Assembly (NCBI RefSeq): GCF_011682045.1
Contig: NZ_VVIW01000021.1
Location: forward strand, 47,729-111,728
Direction: 5' to 3'
Length of the DNA: 64,000 nucleotides
Source: Massilia aquatica
Lineage (GTDB): Bacteria; Pseudomonadota; Gammaproteobacteria; Burkholderiales; Burkholderiaceae_D
In this document: positions 18,170-27,289 of the stretch, one piece after another
Layout of the letters: each line of letters begins with the position of its first letter
How positions within the stretch are numbered: position 1 is the first letter of the stretch
The notes under the pieces: model-generated
What the model was told of the DNA's origin: nothing
What the model saw: only the letters and a program-made list of their open reading frames with translations
Database searches by the model: none
Translations under genes and position numbers: made by a program

Positions 18170-19627
18170 TCAGGCCGTGGCCGTCTTGCCGCGCGCCTGC
18201 ACGATGGCCATGAACTCGCGGTACAAGGGATGCCGGAACGCCCATAGCAGTAATGGCCAGGCCACGCAAGTGGCGCCGGCGGCGCTAAAGAAGGCGGCGT
18301 GGCCGAGCGCCTGGCCGGCCGGACGCAGCCAGATCACCAGCGCGATCGCCGGCGCCAGGCTCAGTAGGGCGAGCATCAGGTTCATGCACACGTTGCGCAG
18401 CAGGGCCCCGAAATCGGTCGGCAGGCGGCGCTCTTTGAGCGCATACCAGTACGGCACGCTGACCAGCGCCATGACCATGAAACCGATCGCGAAGTACTCC
18501 AGGTTGCGGTAATAGAAGACCACCAGGCACAGGGCGATCGCCTTGACCGGCTGGATCACCAGTTCGGCCGTGGCCACCAGTTGCGAGTGGCCGGCGGCCA
18601 GCAGCACGGTCGGGGTCAGGTTGATCATGGCGCTGGCGGCGCCGGCCAGGCAAAAGAACGGCACCAGCGGCGCCGACTGGTCCCACTGCGGCCCGAACAT
18701 CAGGCGCAGCACTTCGAGCGGGAACAGCGCCGCGAAACCGTAAAAGGTCCAGGCGATGGCGGTGACGTTGGTGACGCTGACGACGTACTTTTCTTCCAGG
18801 TTGTCGTCGTTGCGCACCGCTTTCGAAAACGCCGGATAAGCCACATTGCGCACCGCGCCCATGAAGTCGCGGTGGAACAGGTTCATCAAGCCCTGGGCGC
18901 GGCTGGCGATGGCCACCGCCGAAAAGCCCATGATCTTGCCGACCGCCAGATCGTTGATGTCCATCGTGATCGAAGTGATCACATTGGCCACGGTGAGCGG
19001 ACCGCCGAACTTCATGATCTCGCGCCACTTGGTCAGGGCGGGACGCAGCAGGCGAGCGGCCGCGCCCACATGCCAGATGCCGGCCGCGATGATGGCGTTA
19101 TTGAGCACCGCGCCGAACGCCAGCGCATACGCGCCCGCGCCCTGCCACGCCATGAGCAGGGTGGCGATGGTCGAGAGCACGGCGGCGGACAGGTTAATCC
19201 GCATCACCGACTGGAAATTGAGCTCCCTGCGCAGCAGCGCCAGGCACACCGAATTGAAGGGCAGGATCAGGAAGTTGAGCGCGACGATGCGGGCGATGGT
19301 GGTCAGGCTCTCTTCATGATAAAACGCGCCGATCAGCGGGGCGCACAGCTGGATCAGCAAGAACAGGCCGGCGCCGAGGATCAGGGCCAGGCCCCAGGCG
19401 CTGGCGATGTATTCGCCGGTGAGTTCTTTTTTCTGGATCAAAAAATTGACCAGCCCGAAATCGCGAATGACCTGGGTGACGCTGATGATCGCCAGCGCCA
19501 CCGAAAACAGGCCGACCTGCTTGGGCGTAAGCAGGCGCGCCAGCAGCACGAACGAGACCAGGTTCAGGGCGATGCCGAGGTAACTCTCCAGGAACGAGAA
19601 CACCATCGCGCGGCGCACGGTACTCAT
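18170..19627 (-). CDS. polysaccharide flippase (MOP/Wzx family)
   Basis: 485 residues with about 12-14 predicted membrane segments. The ATG at 19627 (MSTVRRAMVFSFLESYLGIA) overlaps the upstream stop by ATGA. LNLVSFVLLARLLTPKQVGLFS is the familiar first-helix region of Wzx-type flippases. It should move the lipid-linked repeat unit across the inner membrane for polymerisation. It is the last gene of the long minus-strand run that begins at 38215. Confidence 0.9.
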   Translation of the reverse strand: MSTVRRAMVFSFLESYLGIALNLVSFVLLARLLTPKQVGLFSVALAIISVTQVIRDFGLVNFLIQKKELTGEYIASAWGLALILGAGLFLLIQLCAPLIGAFYHEESLTTIARIVALNFLILPFNSVCLALLRRELNFQSVMRINLSAAVLSTIATLLMAWQGAGAYALAFGAVLNNAIIAAGIWHVGAAARLLRPALTKWREIMKFGGPLTVANVITSITMDINDLAVGKIMGFSAVAIASRAQGLMNLFHRDFMGAVRNVAYPAFSKAVRNDDNLEEKYVVSVTNVTAIAWTFYGFAALFPLEVLRLMFGPQWDQSAPLVPFFCLAGAASAMINLTPTVLLAAGHSQLVATAELVIQPVKAIALCLVVFYYRNLEYFAIGFMVMALVSVPYWYALKERRLPTDFGALLRNVCMNLMLALLSLAPAIALVIWLRPAGQALGHAAFFSAAGATCVAWPLLLWAFRHPLYREFMAIVQARGKTATA

Positions 19628-20904
19628 GCGGCGCTCCGCGGGTGCTGGACGATGGCGTCGAGGGCCAGCGCCAGTTTGCCGGTCAGGCTGGCGCGCGTGT
19701 ACCTCGCCAGTTCGCTCGGAATGCGCTCTGAAAAGATCGCGCCCGGGCCGCTCTGGCACAGGGTGGCCAGGATATCGGCCAGTCCCTCCACGTCGCCCGG
19801 ATCGGCGCGCCGCGCACCGCCCACTTGCGTGAGCGTCTTGGCCACTTCGCTGACCGCCTGCGCCGACGCCAGGATCGGACGAGCGCTGCCCAGGTATTCG
19901 AACAGCTTGCCCGGCATGCTGGCGTGCTCGTAGACGCCTTTCGAGACCGGCAGGTACAGGACGCTGGCGCCCGACATCAGCGCGGTTGCATCGGCATGCT
20001 GCACGCGTCCGCGTTCTTCGACGATGTCGTCGATGCCGTATTCACACGCGGGGCCGGGGGCGTAGCCGGCCACCACGATCTGCAGGCGCGCCAGATTCGG
20101 CGTGCCGCGCTGCTTGAGCAGGCGCACCGCCGCGTACAGGTCGTCCGGGCCGTAGCCGGGGCGCCATACGCCGGTGTAGACGATGCGCACGTGCCCGCTG
20201 GCCGGCGCCGGCGCGGCGGCTGGAAAGTCGGCTTCGTTAAAACCGTTGGTGATGAAAAAACGGTTCTTCGGCAGCAGTTCCTGCGGCAGCAGGCCGAGAA
20301 ACGATTCGGTGGTGGCGATCACGCCGGAAGCTGCGCGCAGCACGCGCCGCTCCAGGCCGGGGTTCAGGCGCCGCTGCAGCCAGCTGGTCTTGTCCCACTC
20401 CACCTCGGCCGGCTTCCACAGGTCGCGGTAATCGACCACGAACGGCACGCCGGTGCGGCGGCTGACCTTTTCGGCGATCAGGAACGAGGACCACGGCCAG
20501 CCGGTGGCGTAGATGGCGTCGAACGGTTCCTGCGCATGCAGGCGCACCGCGTGTTCGACCGCCAGCGGAATCCAGCTGGCGCATTCGTCGGGCACGTTCC
20601 ACAAGCGGCGCACGCGCCACTCCATGGCGCCGGCCAGGCGCTGCGGGTCGACCAGGCTGGCGAATTTTGCCGCGATTTTCGGCGCCATATGGCGCGTCCA
20701 CAGGGGCGCGCGCTCGATGCGGGTGCCGGGCCGCACTTCGTCCAGCAGCGAGGCGTCGCAGTGCTGGGGGTCGGGACTGTCGACCGTGAGCACGGTCGGG
20801 GTCCAGCCATGGTCGGGCAAATGGTTGACGAATTCGAGACTGCGGCGCGTCCCCGAATTGAAAATCGGCGGATACAGATAAGCGATGACCAGCACTTTCT
20901 TCAT
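19624..20904 (-). CDS. glycosyltransferase (GT4-like)
   Basis: 426 residues from the ATG at 20904 (MKKVLVIAYLYPPIFNSGTR), which overlaps the preceding gene by ATGA. GT-B fold indications: an N-terminal PPIFNSGTRRSLEF loop, YATGWPWSSF, and a C-terminal nucleotide-sugar site region SMPGKLFEYLGSARPILA, equivalent to the GT4 E-x7-E region. It would add one sugar of the repeat unit from a nucleotide donor at the cytoplasmic face. Donor and linkage cannot be read from sequence. Confidence 0.85.
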   Translation of the reverse strand: MKKVLVIAYLYPPIFNSGTRRSLEFVNHLPDHGWTPTVLTVDSPDPQHCDASLLDEVRPGTRIERAPLWTRHMAPKIAAKFASLVDPQRLAGAMEWRVRRLWNVPDECASWIPLAVEHAVRLHAQEPFDAIYATGWPWSSFLIAEKVSRRTGVPFVVDYRDLWKPAEVEWDKTSWLQRRLNPGLERRVLRAASGVIATTESFLGLLPQELLPKNRFFITNGFNEADFPAAAPAPASGHVRIVYTGVWRPGYGPDDLYAAVRLLKQRGTPNLARLQIVVAGYAPGPACEYGIDDIVEERGRVQHADATALMSGASVLYLPVSKGVYEHASMPGKLFEYLGSARPILASAQAVSEVAKTLTQVGGARRADPGDVEGLADILATLCQSGPGAIFSERIPSELARYTRASLTGKLALALDAIVQHPRSAA

Positions 20905-22013
20905 CGGTCGGCACGCACTTTGCGGTACACCGCCAGGTGGCTGGCGAAACTCTCGGACCAGGCGAACTTGCGCACCCATTTTGCAGCGGCGGCCACCATC
21001 GGCGCGCGCTGCTCGCCCAGGCTGCCGGCGCGGTCCAGCGCCGCGACCCAGGCCTCCAGGTCGTGCGGCGGCACCACCATCGCCAGCGGGCCAATCAGCT
21101 CTTTCAAGCTGCCCAGGGCGCTGAAAATGACCGGCACCCCGGCCGCCTGCGCTTCCAGCGCGGGAAAGCCGAAGCCTTCGTACAGGGTCGGATACAGCAC
21201 CGCCTGGGCGCCGCGATACAGGGCGCGCAGTTCGGCGTCGGACAAGAATTCGGCAAACAGCACGCGGCCCTGCAAATGCGGCGGCAGTTCGGCCAGGGCC
21301 GTGCGGCGGGCGGCGGCGCCGAAGCCGCAGATGACCAGCTTCAGGTCCTTCTGGGCGCTGGCGGCGACCACTTCCATCGCCCACTCGGCTCGCTTGCGCT
21401 TCATCGGCCCGCCCAGGTAGACGGCATACGGCGACGCGCCGATGCTCTGCGCCAGTTCCGCGTGCATCGCACTCTGCTCATTGGTGAAGTAGGCTTCATC
21501 GATCCCGTGCGGAATCACCGTCAGCTTCGGTTCCAGCCACGGCCAGCGCGCCAGGATGTCGGTGCGCGAGCATTCGCTGATGGTGATCACGTGCGCGCAT
21601 TTTTTCAAGGCCGCCGGAATCGTGTGGTCCCAGTACAGGCGCGCGCCGAGCGTGTCGGCCCGTTCTTCCCACGCCAGCGTGTCGTGCACCGTTACCACCG
21701 TGGGCTTGGGTTGCCACAGCGACAGGGCGCCTTCGGTGGCGTGCAGCAGGTCGATATCGAGTTTGCGCAGGCGCAGCGGCAGGCCAAGCTGTTCCCAGGC
21801 GCGAAAGCGGTCGCCGCGAAAGGTGAACACGTCGGTTTCCAGGTTGGCGCCGGGCGGCGTGACCATGCCGTGGCGGTCGTCGTCGCCGAACAGGCGCCAG
21901 TGCATCTCGGGATGCTCCTTCGAGTGGCTGAGCAGCTCGTACACGTACTTGCCCATGCCGCGAATATGTTCGGTGTTCAGGCAGCGCGCCACCAGTCCGA
22001 TATTGAGTGTCAT
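20901..22013 (-). CDS. glycosyltransferase family 4
   Basis: 370 residues from the ATG at 22013 (MTLNIGLVARCLNTEHIRGM), coupled to the upstream GT2 gene by ATGA. Group 1 glycosyltransferase features: HDTLAWEERA, ITISECSRTDI, AVYLGGPMKRKR and the C-terminal catalytic block YPTLYEGFGFPALEAQAAGVP with the E-x7-E pattern (Glu of EGFGFPALE). A typical GT4 of an exopolysaccharide cluster; donor sugar unknown. Confidence 0.9.
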   Translation of the reverse strand: MTLNIGLVARCLNTEHIRGMGKYVYELLSHSKEHPEMHWRLFGDDDRHGMVTPPGANLETDVFTFRGDRFRAWEQLGLPLRLRKLDIDLLHATEGALSLWQPKPTVVTVHDTLAWEERADTLGARLYWDHTIPAALKKCAHVITISECSRTDILARWPWLEPKLTVIPHGIDEAYFTNEQSAMHAELAQSIGASPYAVYLGGPMKRKRAEWAMEVVAASAQKDLKLVICGFGAAARRTALAELPPHLQGRVLFAEFLSDAELRALYRGAQAVLYPTLYEGFGFPALEAQAAGVPVIFSALGSLKELIGPLAMVVPPHDLEAWVAALDRAGSLGEQRAPMVAAAAKWVRKFAWSESFASHLAVYRKVRADR

Positions 22014-22984
22014 GCTTTTTCCTTTGATGGCGACAGCGCTTTCAGGCCCGTCTTGACCAGAACTTTCCAGCCCGGTACGTGGGCGGGGTCGGTGCGCAGC
22101 GCGGCAAAGGCGGCGCGGCGCGCCTGGCCCAGGTTGCGCGCTTCCAGGTGCGCGCCGGCGAAGTCGCTCCAGCTCTTGGCCAGCATGCGCCGTACCGCGC
22201 CGGCATTGCCGGTGCGCCCGTCCGGCGACTCCAGGCCCCAGCGCCCGAGCGCCTGGCCGATCACGCGCGCACGGTAGTTTTCGGCCGGCGTGGCGCGGGT
22301 GATGCTGGCCGGGTGCATGCGGTACAGCGCGTACGGGCGCGCCACGCGCACAATCGGCGTGATGCGCGAGGCGCGCAGCCACAGGTCGTAGTCTTCGCCC
22401 AGGCGCAGGGAGGTGTCGAAGCCATTCAATTCGGCCAGCAAGGTGCGCTTCATCAGCACCGTCGAGGTCCACACCACGCAATCGAGCAGCAGCTGCGGAT
22501 AGATCCAGCCGGAGGCGCCACGCCAAAGCGCACTGTCGCCCGCCTCGTCCTGCAGGCGCGCCAGGTAGTCCTGCGCCGGCTGCGGCACGTCGCTCGGCCA
22601 CACCTTCCACGCGGTGTAGCACATGCGGCACTCGGGCAGCGCCGCCATCTGCGCCAGCTGGGCCGCCAGCTTACCGGGCAGCCAGATGTCGTCGGCGTCG
22701 ATGAACGCGATCCACTCGCCGCGCGCGGCGGCAATGCCGGTATTGCGCGCCGCCGCCACGCCGGCGTTGGCCTGCTCGACGATGCGCACCGCCGGAAAAC
22801 CCTTGCGCACCAGCGCCACCGACTCGTCGCGCGAGCCGTCGTCGACGACGATGATCTCCAGCGTGATGTCTTTTTGCGCCAGCACCGAGGCGATGGTCGC
22901 GCCGATGTAGCGCTGCGCGTTGTAGCAGGGGATGATCACCGATACCAGCGGTGTCGCAGTTAACGGTGAACTTCTCAGCGGCAT
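22010..22984 (-). CDS. glycosyltransferase family 2
   Basis: 324 residues. GT-A fold: the N-terminal PLVSVIIPCYNAQRYIG, the VVDDGSRDES nucleotide-binding Asp pair and WIAFIDADDIWLPGKL, the DxD metal-binding site. The C-terminal part (GEDYDLWLRAS) is the usual acceptor-site ED motif. A soluble, inner-membrane-associated sugar transferase of the repeat-unit pathway. Its start overlaps the upstream gene by ten bases. Confidence 0.9.
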   Translation of the reverse strand: MPLRSSPLTATPLVSVIIPCYNAQRYIGATIASVLAQKDITLEIIVVDDGSRDESVALVRKGFPAVRIVEQANAGVAAARNTGIAAARGEWIAFIDADDIWLPGKLAAQLAQMAALPECRMCYTAWKVWPSDVPQPAQDYLARLQDEAGDSALWRGASGWIYPQLLLDCVVWTSTVLMKRTLLAELNGFDTSLRLGEDYDLWLRASRITPIVRVARPYALYRMHPASITRATPAENYRARVIGQALGRWGLESPDGRTGNAGAVRRMLAKSWSDFAGAHLEARNLGQARRAAFAALRTDPAHVPGWKVLVKTGLKALSPSKEKA

Positions 22985-24156
22985 GGCTGTTTCCCCACGA
23001 TCGCGTTAAAGAGTTTGAGCTGGCCGGCGGTGGTGCTGTCCCAGCTGAACTGCTCGGCGTAGCGGCGCGTATCGTCGTGCGCCGGATAATCGGCGCGCAG
23101 CGCGTTGACGGCATCAAGCACGCCCTGGCGGCTGCGTTCAATCATCAGCACCCCGGCGGCCGGCGCCGCCACCACTTCCGGCGTGCCCCATACGCGGGAA
23201 GCCACCACAGGCGTACCGCAGGCCATCGATTCGAGCAGCACGTTGGCCCACCCTTCGCGGCTCGACGCCAGCACCAGCGCGTCGGCGGCGCCGTAGTAGC
23301 GCGGCAGCTCGGGCTGCGGCACGGCGCCCAGGAAGCGCACGCGCTCTTCGACCTTCAGTTCGCGCGCCAGCGCCTGCAAGCGTGCCAGTTCCACGCCGCT
23401 GCCGGCGATCAAGAGGGTCACGCCAGGCAGGTGCGCCAGTGCGCCGATGGCCAGGTCATGGCCCTTCAATTCCACCAGATGGCCGACCGACAGCAGGGTA
23501 AAGCCACCCAGTCCGAGTTCGCGGCGCAGGCCAGCGCGGTCGCCCTGGTGGAAGCGCTGCAGGTCGACGCCGTTGCGCAGCGGTGTGATGGTGGCCGGGT
23601 CGGCGCCCAGTTGCACCAGCTCAGTCTTGAGCGCGTCGCACACGGTGATGACGGCGGCGGCGTTGGCGGCGGCCCACTGGATCATCTTGCGCGGCTTGGC
23701 AAAGTTGGGAATCAGGCTGATGTCGGACCCGCGCGCGGTGATCACCACCGGTTTGTTGAAATGCTTGCCCAGCTTGACCGCCGCCACGCCGTCGGGATAA
23801 AAATAGTGGGCGTCGATCAGGTCGAAGTCGAATCCCTCGTCGAGCATGCGCCCCACCGTGGCCCTGGCGGCGTTGGCCAGCAGCGCCGGCGCCAGATTCA
23901 TGCCGATCTTCGGAATGACCGGATAGCGCGGGTGCAGCACCGGCAGGCCGAAGCGCTCCTCAACGGCGGGGACGCGCGCAAAGTCGCCGTACTGGCCGAA
24001 ACGCTTGCCCGTGAAGGGAAACCACGGCACGGGTGCGACCACGCGCGCCTCCACCTGGCCGCTGGCGACCAGGTGGCGCAGGCGCGTTTCGACAAAGATG
24101 GCGTGGTTCGGCTTGACCTGGTTCGGGAACAGCGTCGTGAAGGTCAGGATTTTCAT
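22975..24156 (-). CDS. glycosyltransferase family 4
   Basis: 393 residues, MKILTFTTLFPNQVKPNHAI at the N-terminus. GT-B features include RGSDISLIPN, LLSVGHLVELKGHDLA and the C-terminal donor-site block SREGWANVLLESMACGTPVV (E-x7-E). The start is coupled to the TIGR04063-type gene by ATGA. Part of the series of sugar transferases placed between the amidotransferase and the flippase. Confidence 0.9.
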   Translation of the reverse strand: MKILTFTTLFPNQVKPNHAIFVETRLRHLVASGQVEARVVAPVPWFPFTGKRFGQYGDFARVPAVEERFGLPVLHPRYPVIPKIGMNLAPALLANAARATVGRMLDEGFDFDLIDAHYFYPDGVAAVKLGKHFNKPVVITARGSDISLIPNFAKPRKMIQWAAANAAAVITVCDALKTELVQLGADPATITPLRNGVDLQRFHQGDRAGLRRELGLGGFTLLSVGHLVELKGHDLAIGALAHLPGVTLLIAGSGVELARLQALARELKVEERVRFLGAVPQPELPRYYGAADALVLASSREGWANVLLESMACGTPVVASRVWGTPEVVAAPAAGVLMIERSRQGVLDAVNALRADYPAHDDTRRYAEQFSWDSTTAGQLKLFNAIVGKQPCR

Positions 24157-25388
24157 TGGTCGCCGGGGCGCTTGAGCGAGCCGTACACCTTTTGATAGCG
24201 CGCCACGCTCGCGGCCCAGGTGCGCTCGCGTTCCACGAAGGCGCGGCCGTTGGCGCGCAGCGCCGGCCAGCGTTCCGGCGCGCCGAGCAGGTCGAGCACC
24301 TTGTGCGCCAGCGCGGCCGGGTCGCCGGCGGCGAACAGCACGCCGGTGCGGCCGTCGTCGATCAGTTCGCGGTGGCCGCCCACGTCGGAGGCGGCCAGCA
24401 GGCGGCCCTGGGCCATCGCTTCGAGCGGTTTAAGTGGCGTGACCAGATCGGTCAGGCGCATTTTCAGGCGCGGGTAGACCAGCACGTCGACCAGGTTGTA
24501 GTAGCGCTGCACCTGATCGTGCGGCACGCGGCCGGTAAAGATCACCTGCTCCGCCACGTTCAACTCCTGCGCCAGCGCCTTGAGCGCCGCATCCTGCGGG
24601 CCGCCGCCGACCAGCAGCACGCGGATGTCGGGGTTCGCCGCCAGCATCGACGGCAGCGCGCGCAGCAGCACGTCCAGCCCTTCGTAGGCGTAGAACGAGC
24701 CGATGAAGCCGAGCACCGATTTCCCGATCAGGTGCAGGCGCGAGGCCAGCGACTCGTCGCGGGCGCCGTCGACCTGAAAATCGGCCACATCGACCGCGTT
24801 CGGGATCACGGTGATTTTCCCGGCCGGGATGCCGCGTCCGACGATCTCGGCGCGCAAGCCTTCGCAGATGGTGGTGGCGGCGTCCACCCGTTTGAGCGCA
24901 TAGGTTTCCAGCGCGCGCGTCATGCGGTAGCGCAGGCCCCATTCGCGGCTGGTGCCATGGTCGACGGCGGCGTCTTCCCAGAAGGCGCGGATTTCGTACA
25001 CCACCGGAATGCCCAGGCGGCGCCCCACGCGCAGCGCGGCCACGGCATTGAGCGCCGGCGAATGCGCGTGCAGCACGTCGGGCTTGATATCGCGGGCGAC
25101 ATTGAGCAGGCGGTCTTCCAGCACGTCGATGACGGCAATCTGGTTGAACACCGGCAGGCGCGAGAGCGGACCTCCAGCGGCGGCGGTGCGGTAGAAATCG
25201 AGGCCGTCGACATGCTCGAAGGCGGCCTGGGTCATGCCCTGCTTCGGGCTGGTGACGTGGAAGGTCTGCCAGCCCAGGATGCGCTGTTCGTTGATGATGG
25301 CGCGCGTGCGGAAGGTGTAGCCGCTGTGCAGCGGAATCGAATGATCGAGCACGTGCAGGATGCGCAATGGTGCGCCCTCCCCCGTCAT
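24153..25388 (-). CDS. glycosyltransferase, PEP-CTERM/exosortase A-associated (Daro_2409 type)
   Basis: 411 residues. The N-terminal LRILHVLDHSIPLHSGYTFR followed by IINEQRILGWQTFHVTSPKQ is characteristic of the XrtA-restricted GT4 subfamily (TIGR04063 as I recall it). The C-terminal donor region is MRLTDLVTPLKPLEAMAQGR. Members are conserved in XrtA loci and are expected to build the core of the exopolysaccharide repeat. ATGA overlaps at both ends show tight translational coupling. Confidence 0.9.
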   Translation of the reverse strand: MTGEGAPLRILHVLDHSIPLHSGYTFRTRAIINEQRILGWQTFHVTSPKQGMTQAAFEHVDGLDFYRTAAAGGPLSRLPVFNQIAVIDVLEDRLLNVARDIKPDVLHAHSPALNAVAALRVGRRLGIPVVYEIRAFWEDAAVDHGTSREWGLRYRMTRALETYALKRVDAATTICEGLRAEIVGRGIPAGKITVIPNAVDVADFQVDGARDESLASRLHLIGKSVLGFIGSFYAYEGLDVLLRALPSMLAANPDIRVLLVGGGPQDAALKALAQELNVAEQVIFTGRVPHDQVQRYYNLVDVLVYPRLKMRLTDLVTPLKPLEAMAQGRLLAASDVGGHRELIDDGRTGVLFAAGDPAALAHKVLDLLGAPERWPALRANGRAFVERERTWAASVARYQKVYGSLKRPGDQ

Positions 25389-27289
25389 GCCCCCGCTCCC
25401 AGCAGCTCTTTACGCAGGAAGGCTTCGAACATCAGGAGCGTCCAGATCGGGGCGCTGTAGTCGCGCCGGCCCGACTCGTGCTGTTCGACCATCTCGGTCA
25501 GGTAATCGATGTTGAAGATGCCAGTTTCCTTGAGCGTGTCGCCCAAGAGCGAATCGCGCACGCGCTGGCGCAGCGGGCCGCGGAACCAGCCGGCCAGCGG
25601 CACCGCGAAGCCCATCTTCTTGCGGTACAGAATATCGTGGGGCAGATACTGCTCCAGGCTTTTCTTGAAGATGTACTTGCCTTCGCTGCCGCGCAGTTTC
25701 ATCTCGGGCGGCAGGCCCGAAATCCATTCCACCAGCTTGTGGTCCAGCAGCGGCACCCGCACTTCGAGCGCGTGCGCCATGCTGGCGCGGTCGACCTTGG
25801 TGAGGATGTCGCCCGGCAGGTAGGTTTTCATGTCGAGGTACTGGATCATCGAGAGCGGATCGTCGGTCGGCGACTTGGCCGCATGGCCTTTCATCACGTC
25901 GATCGCGCGGTAGCCCTGCAACCGGGTACGGAAGGCGGGCGTGAACAATTGCGCGCGCATGGCGTCGGACATGATCGAGACGCCATGGAAGTAACCCTCG
26001 ACCAGGTCGCGCGAGAGCGCTTCGAAGGTGGTCTTGGCGCGGAACATGCGCGGCGCCCAGTCGGCCTTGGGATAGTATTTTCCGAGCGGCCCGAAGACCA
26101 GCTTGCGCAGGCCGGTCGGCAGGCGCGAACGCACGCTGTCTTCGGCCATGGCGTAGCGGTAGCGGCGGTAGCCGGCCAGGTTCTCGTCGCCGCCGTCGCC
26201 CGACAGCGCCACCGTCACGCGTTTTCTCGCCAGCTGGCATACGCGATAGGTCGGAATGGCCGAACTGTCGGCATACGGCTCGTCGTACAGGTCGGCCAGG
26301 GTATCCAACAGCGCGTAGTCGTCGGTGTCCACGGTTTCGGTGTGGTGGTCGGTCTTGTACTGGCGCGCCACCTGTTCGGCGTATTCGGATTCGTCAAAGG
26401 CCTTGTCGTTGAAGGCGATCGAGCAGGTGTTGACCGGGTCCTTCATCAGGCCGGCCATCATGGCGACGATGGCGCTCGAATCGACGCCGCCCGAGAGGAA
26501 GGCGCCGAGCGGCACTTCGGCCTTGAGGCGGATCTTGACCGCTTCGCGCAGGCGCACCACCAGTTCACCCTCGGCGTCGGCCTGGCTCATGGCGCCGTGC
26601 AGCTTGAACGGTACGTCCCAGAACTGGCGCGGCTGCGGGATCGGCTGGCCGATCTTCACGGTCAGGCAAAAGCCCGGCGAGAGCTTCAGCGCCCCACTGT
26701 AGATGGTTTTCGGCTCCGGCACGTAGCCGTAGGCGAAGTAGTCTTCGACCGCGCGCGGGTCGATCGCGCGCGGCAGGCCCGGATGGGCGCGCAGGGACTT
26801 CAGTTCCGAACCGAAGATGAACATCCCGTCCGGCAGCACGGCGTAGTAGAACGGTTTGACGCCGAGACGGTCGCGCGCCATGAACATGGTCTGCTTGACC
26901 CGGTCCCACACGGCGATGGCGAACATGCCGCGAAAGCGCTGCACGCACTCCTCGCCCCAGGCCGACCAGGCGTGCACGATGGTTTCGGTGTCGCTCCTGG
27001 TGCGGAACACGTAGCCGAGCTTTTGCAGTTCCTCGGTCAGCTCCGGGTAATTGTAGATTTCCCCGTTGAAGACCACGCCGACATTGCCTTCGGCGTTGAA
27101 CATCGGCTGCTGGCCGCTCAGGATGTCGATCACCGACAGGCGCCGGTGGCCGAAGCCGACCCCGGGCTCGGTGTACACGTCGCCCTCGTCCGGACCGCGA
27201 TGGTGCTGGGTTTCGTTCATGCGCTTGACCAGCGCCGGGTCGATCTCGCGCGCACCGCGCGTATCAAAAATACCGACTATTCCACACAT
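25385..27289 (-). CDS. XrtA/PEP-CTERM system amidotransferase (asparagine synthase-like)
   Basis: 634 residues starting MCGIVGIFDTRGAREIDPAL, so the N-terminal nucleophile Cys is at residue 2 as in canonical class II amidotransferases. The glutaminase part contains HHRGPDEGD and RRLSVIDI. The synthetase PP-loop is FLSGGVDSSAIVAMM, followed by ALSGDGGDENLAGYRRY. It matches the XrtA-associated amidotransferase family and probably amidates a sugar acid of the polysaccharide with glutamine nitrogen. It overlaps the TIGR03088-type gene by 13 bases. Confidence 0.92.
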   Translation of the reverse strand: MCGIVGIFDTRGAREIDPALVKRMNETQHHRGPDEGDVYTEPGVGFGHRRLSVIDILSGQQPMFNAEGNVGVVFNGEIYNYPELTEELQKLGYVFRTRSDTETIVHAWSAWGEECVQRFRGMFAIAVWDRVKQTMFMARDRLGVKPFYYAVLPDGMFIFGSELKSLRAHPGLPRAIDPRAVEDYFAYGYVPEPKTIYSGALKLSPGFCLTVKIGQPIPQPRQFWDVPFKLHGAMSQADAEGELVVRLREAVKIRLKAEVPLGAFLSGGVDSSAIVAMMAGLMKDPVNTCSIAFNDKAFDESEYAEQVARQYKTDHHTETVDTDDYALLDTLADLYDEPYADSSAIPTYRVCQLARKRVTVALSGDGGDENLAGYRRYRYAMAEDSVRSRLPTGLRKLVFGPLGKYYPKADWAPRMFRAKTTFEALSRDLVEGYFHGVSIMSDAMRAQLFTPAFRTRLQGYRAIDVMKGHAAKSPTDDPLSMIQYLDMKTYLPGDILTKVDRASMAHALEVRVPLLDHKLVEWISGLPPEMKLRGSEGKYIFKKSLEQYLPHDILYRKKMGFAVPLAGWFRGPLRQRVRDSLLGDTLKETGIFNIDYLTEMVEQHESGRRDYSAPIWTLLMFEAFLRKELLGAGA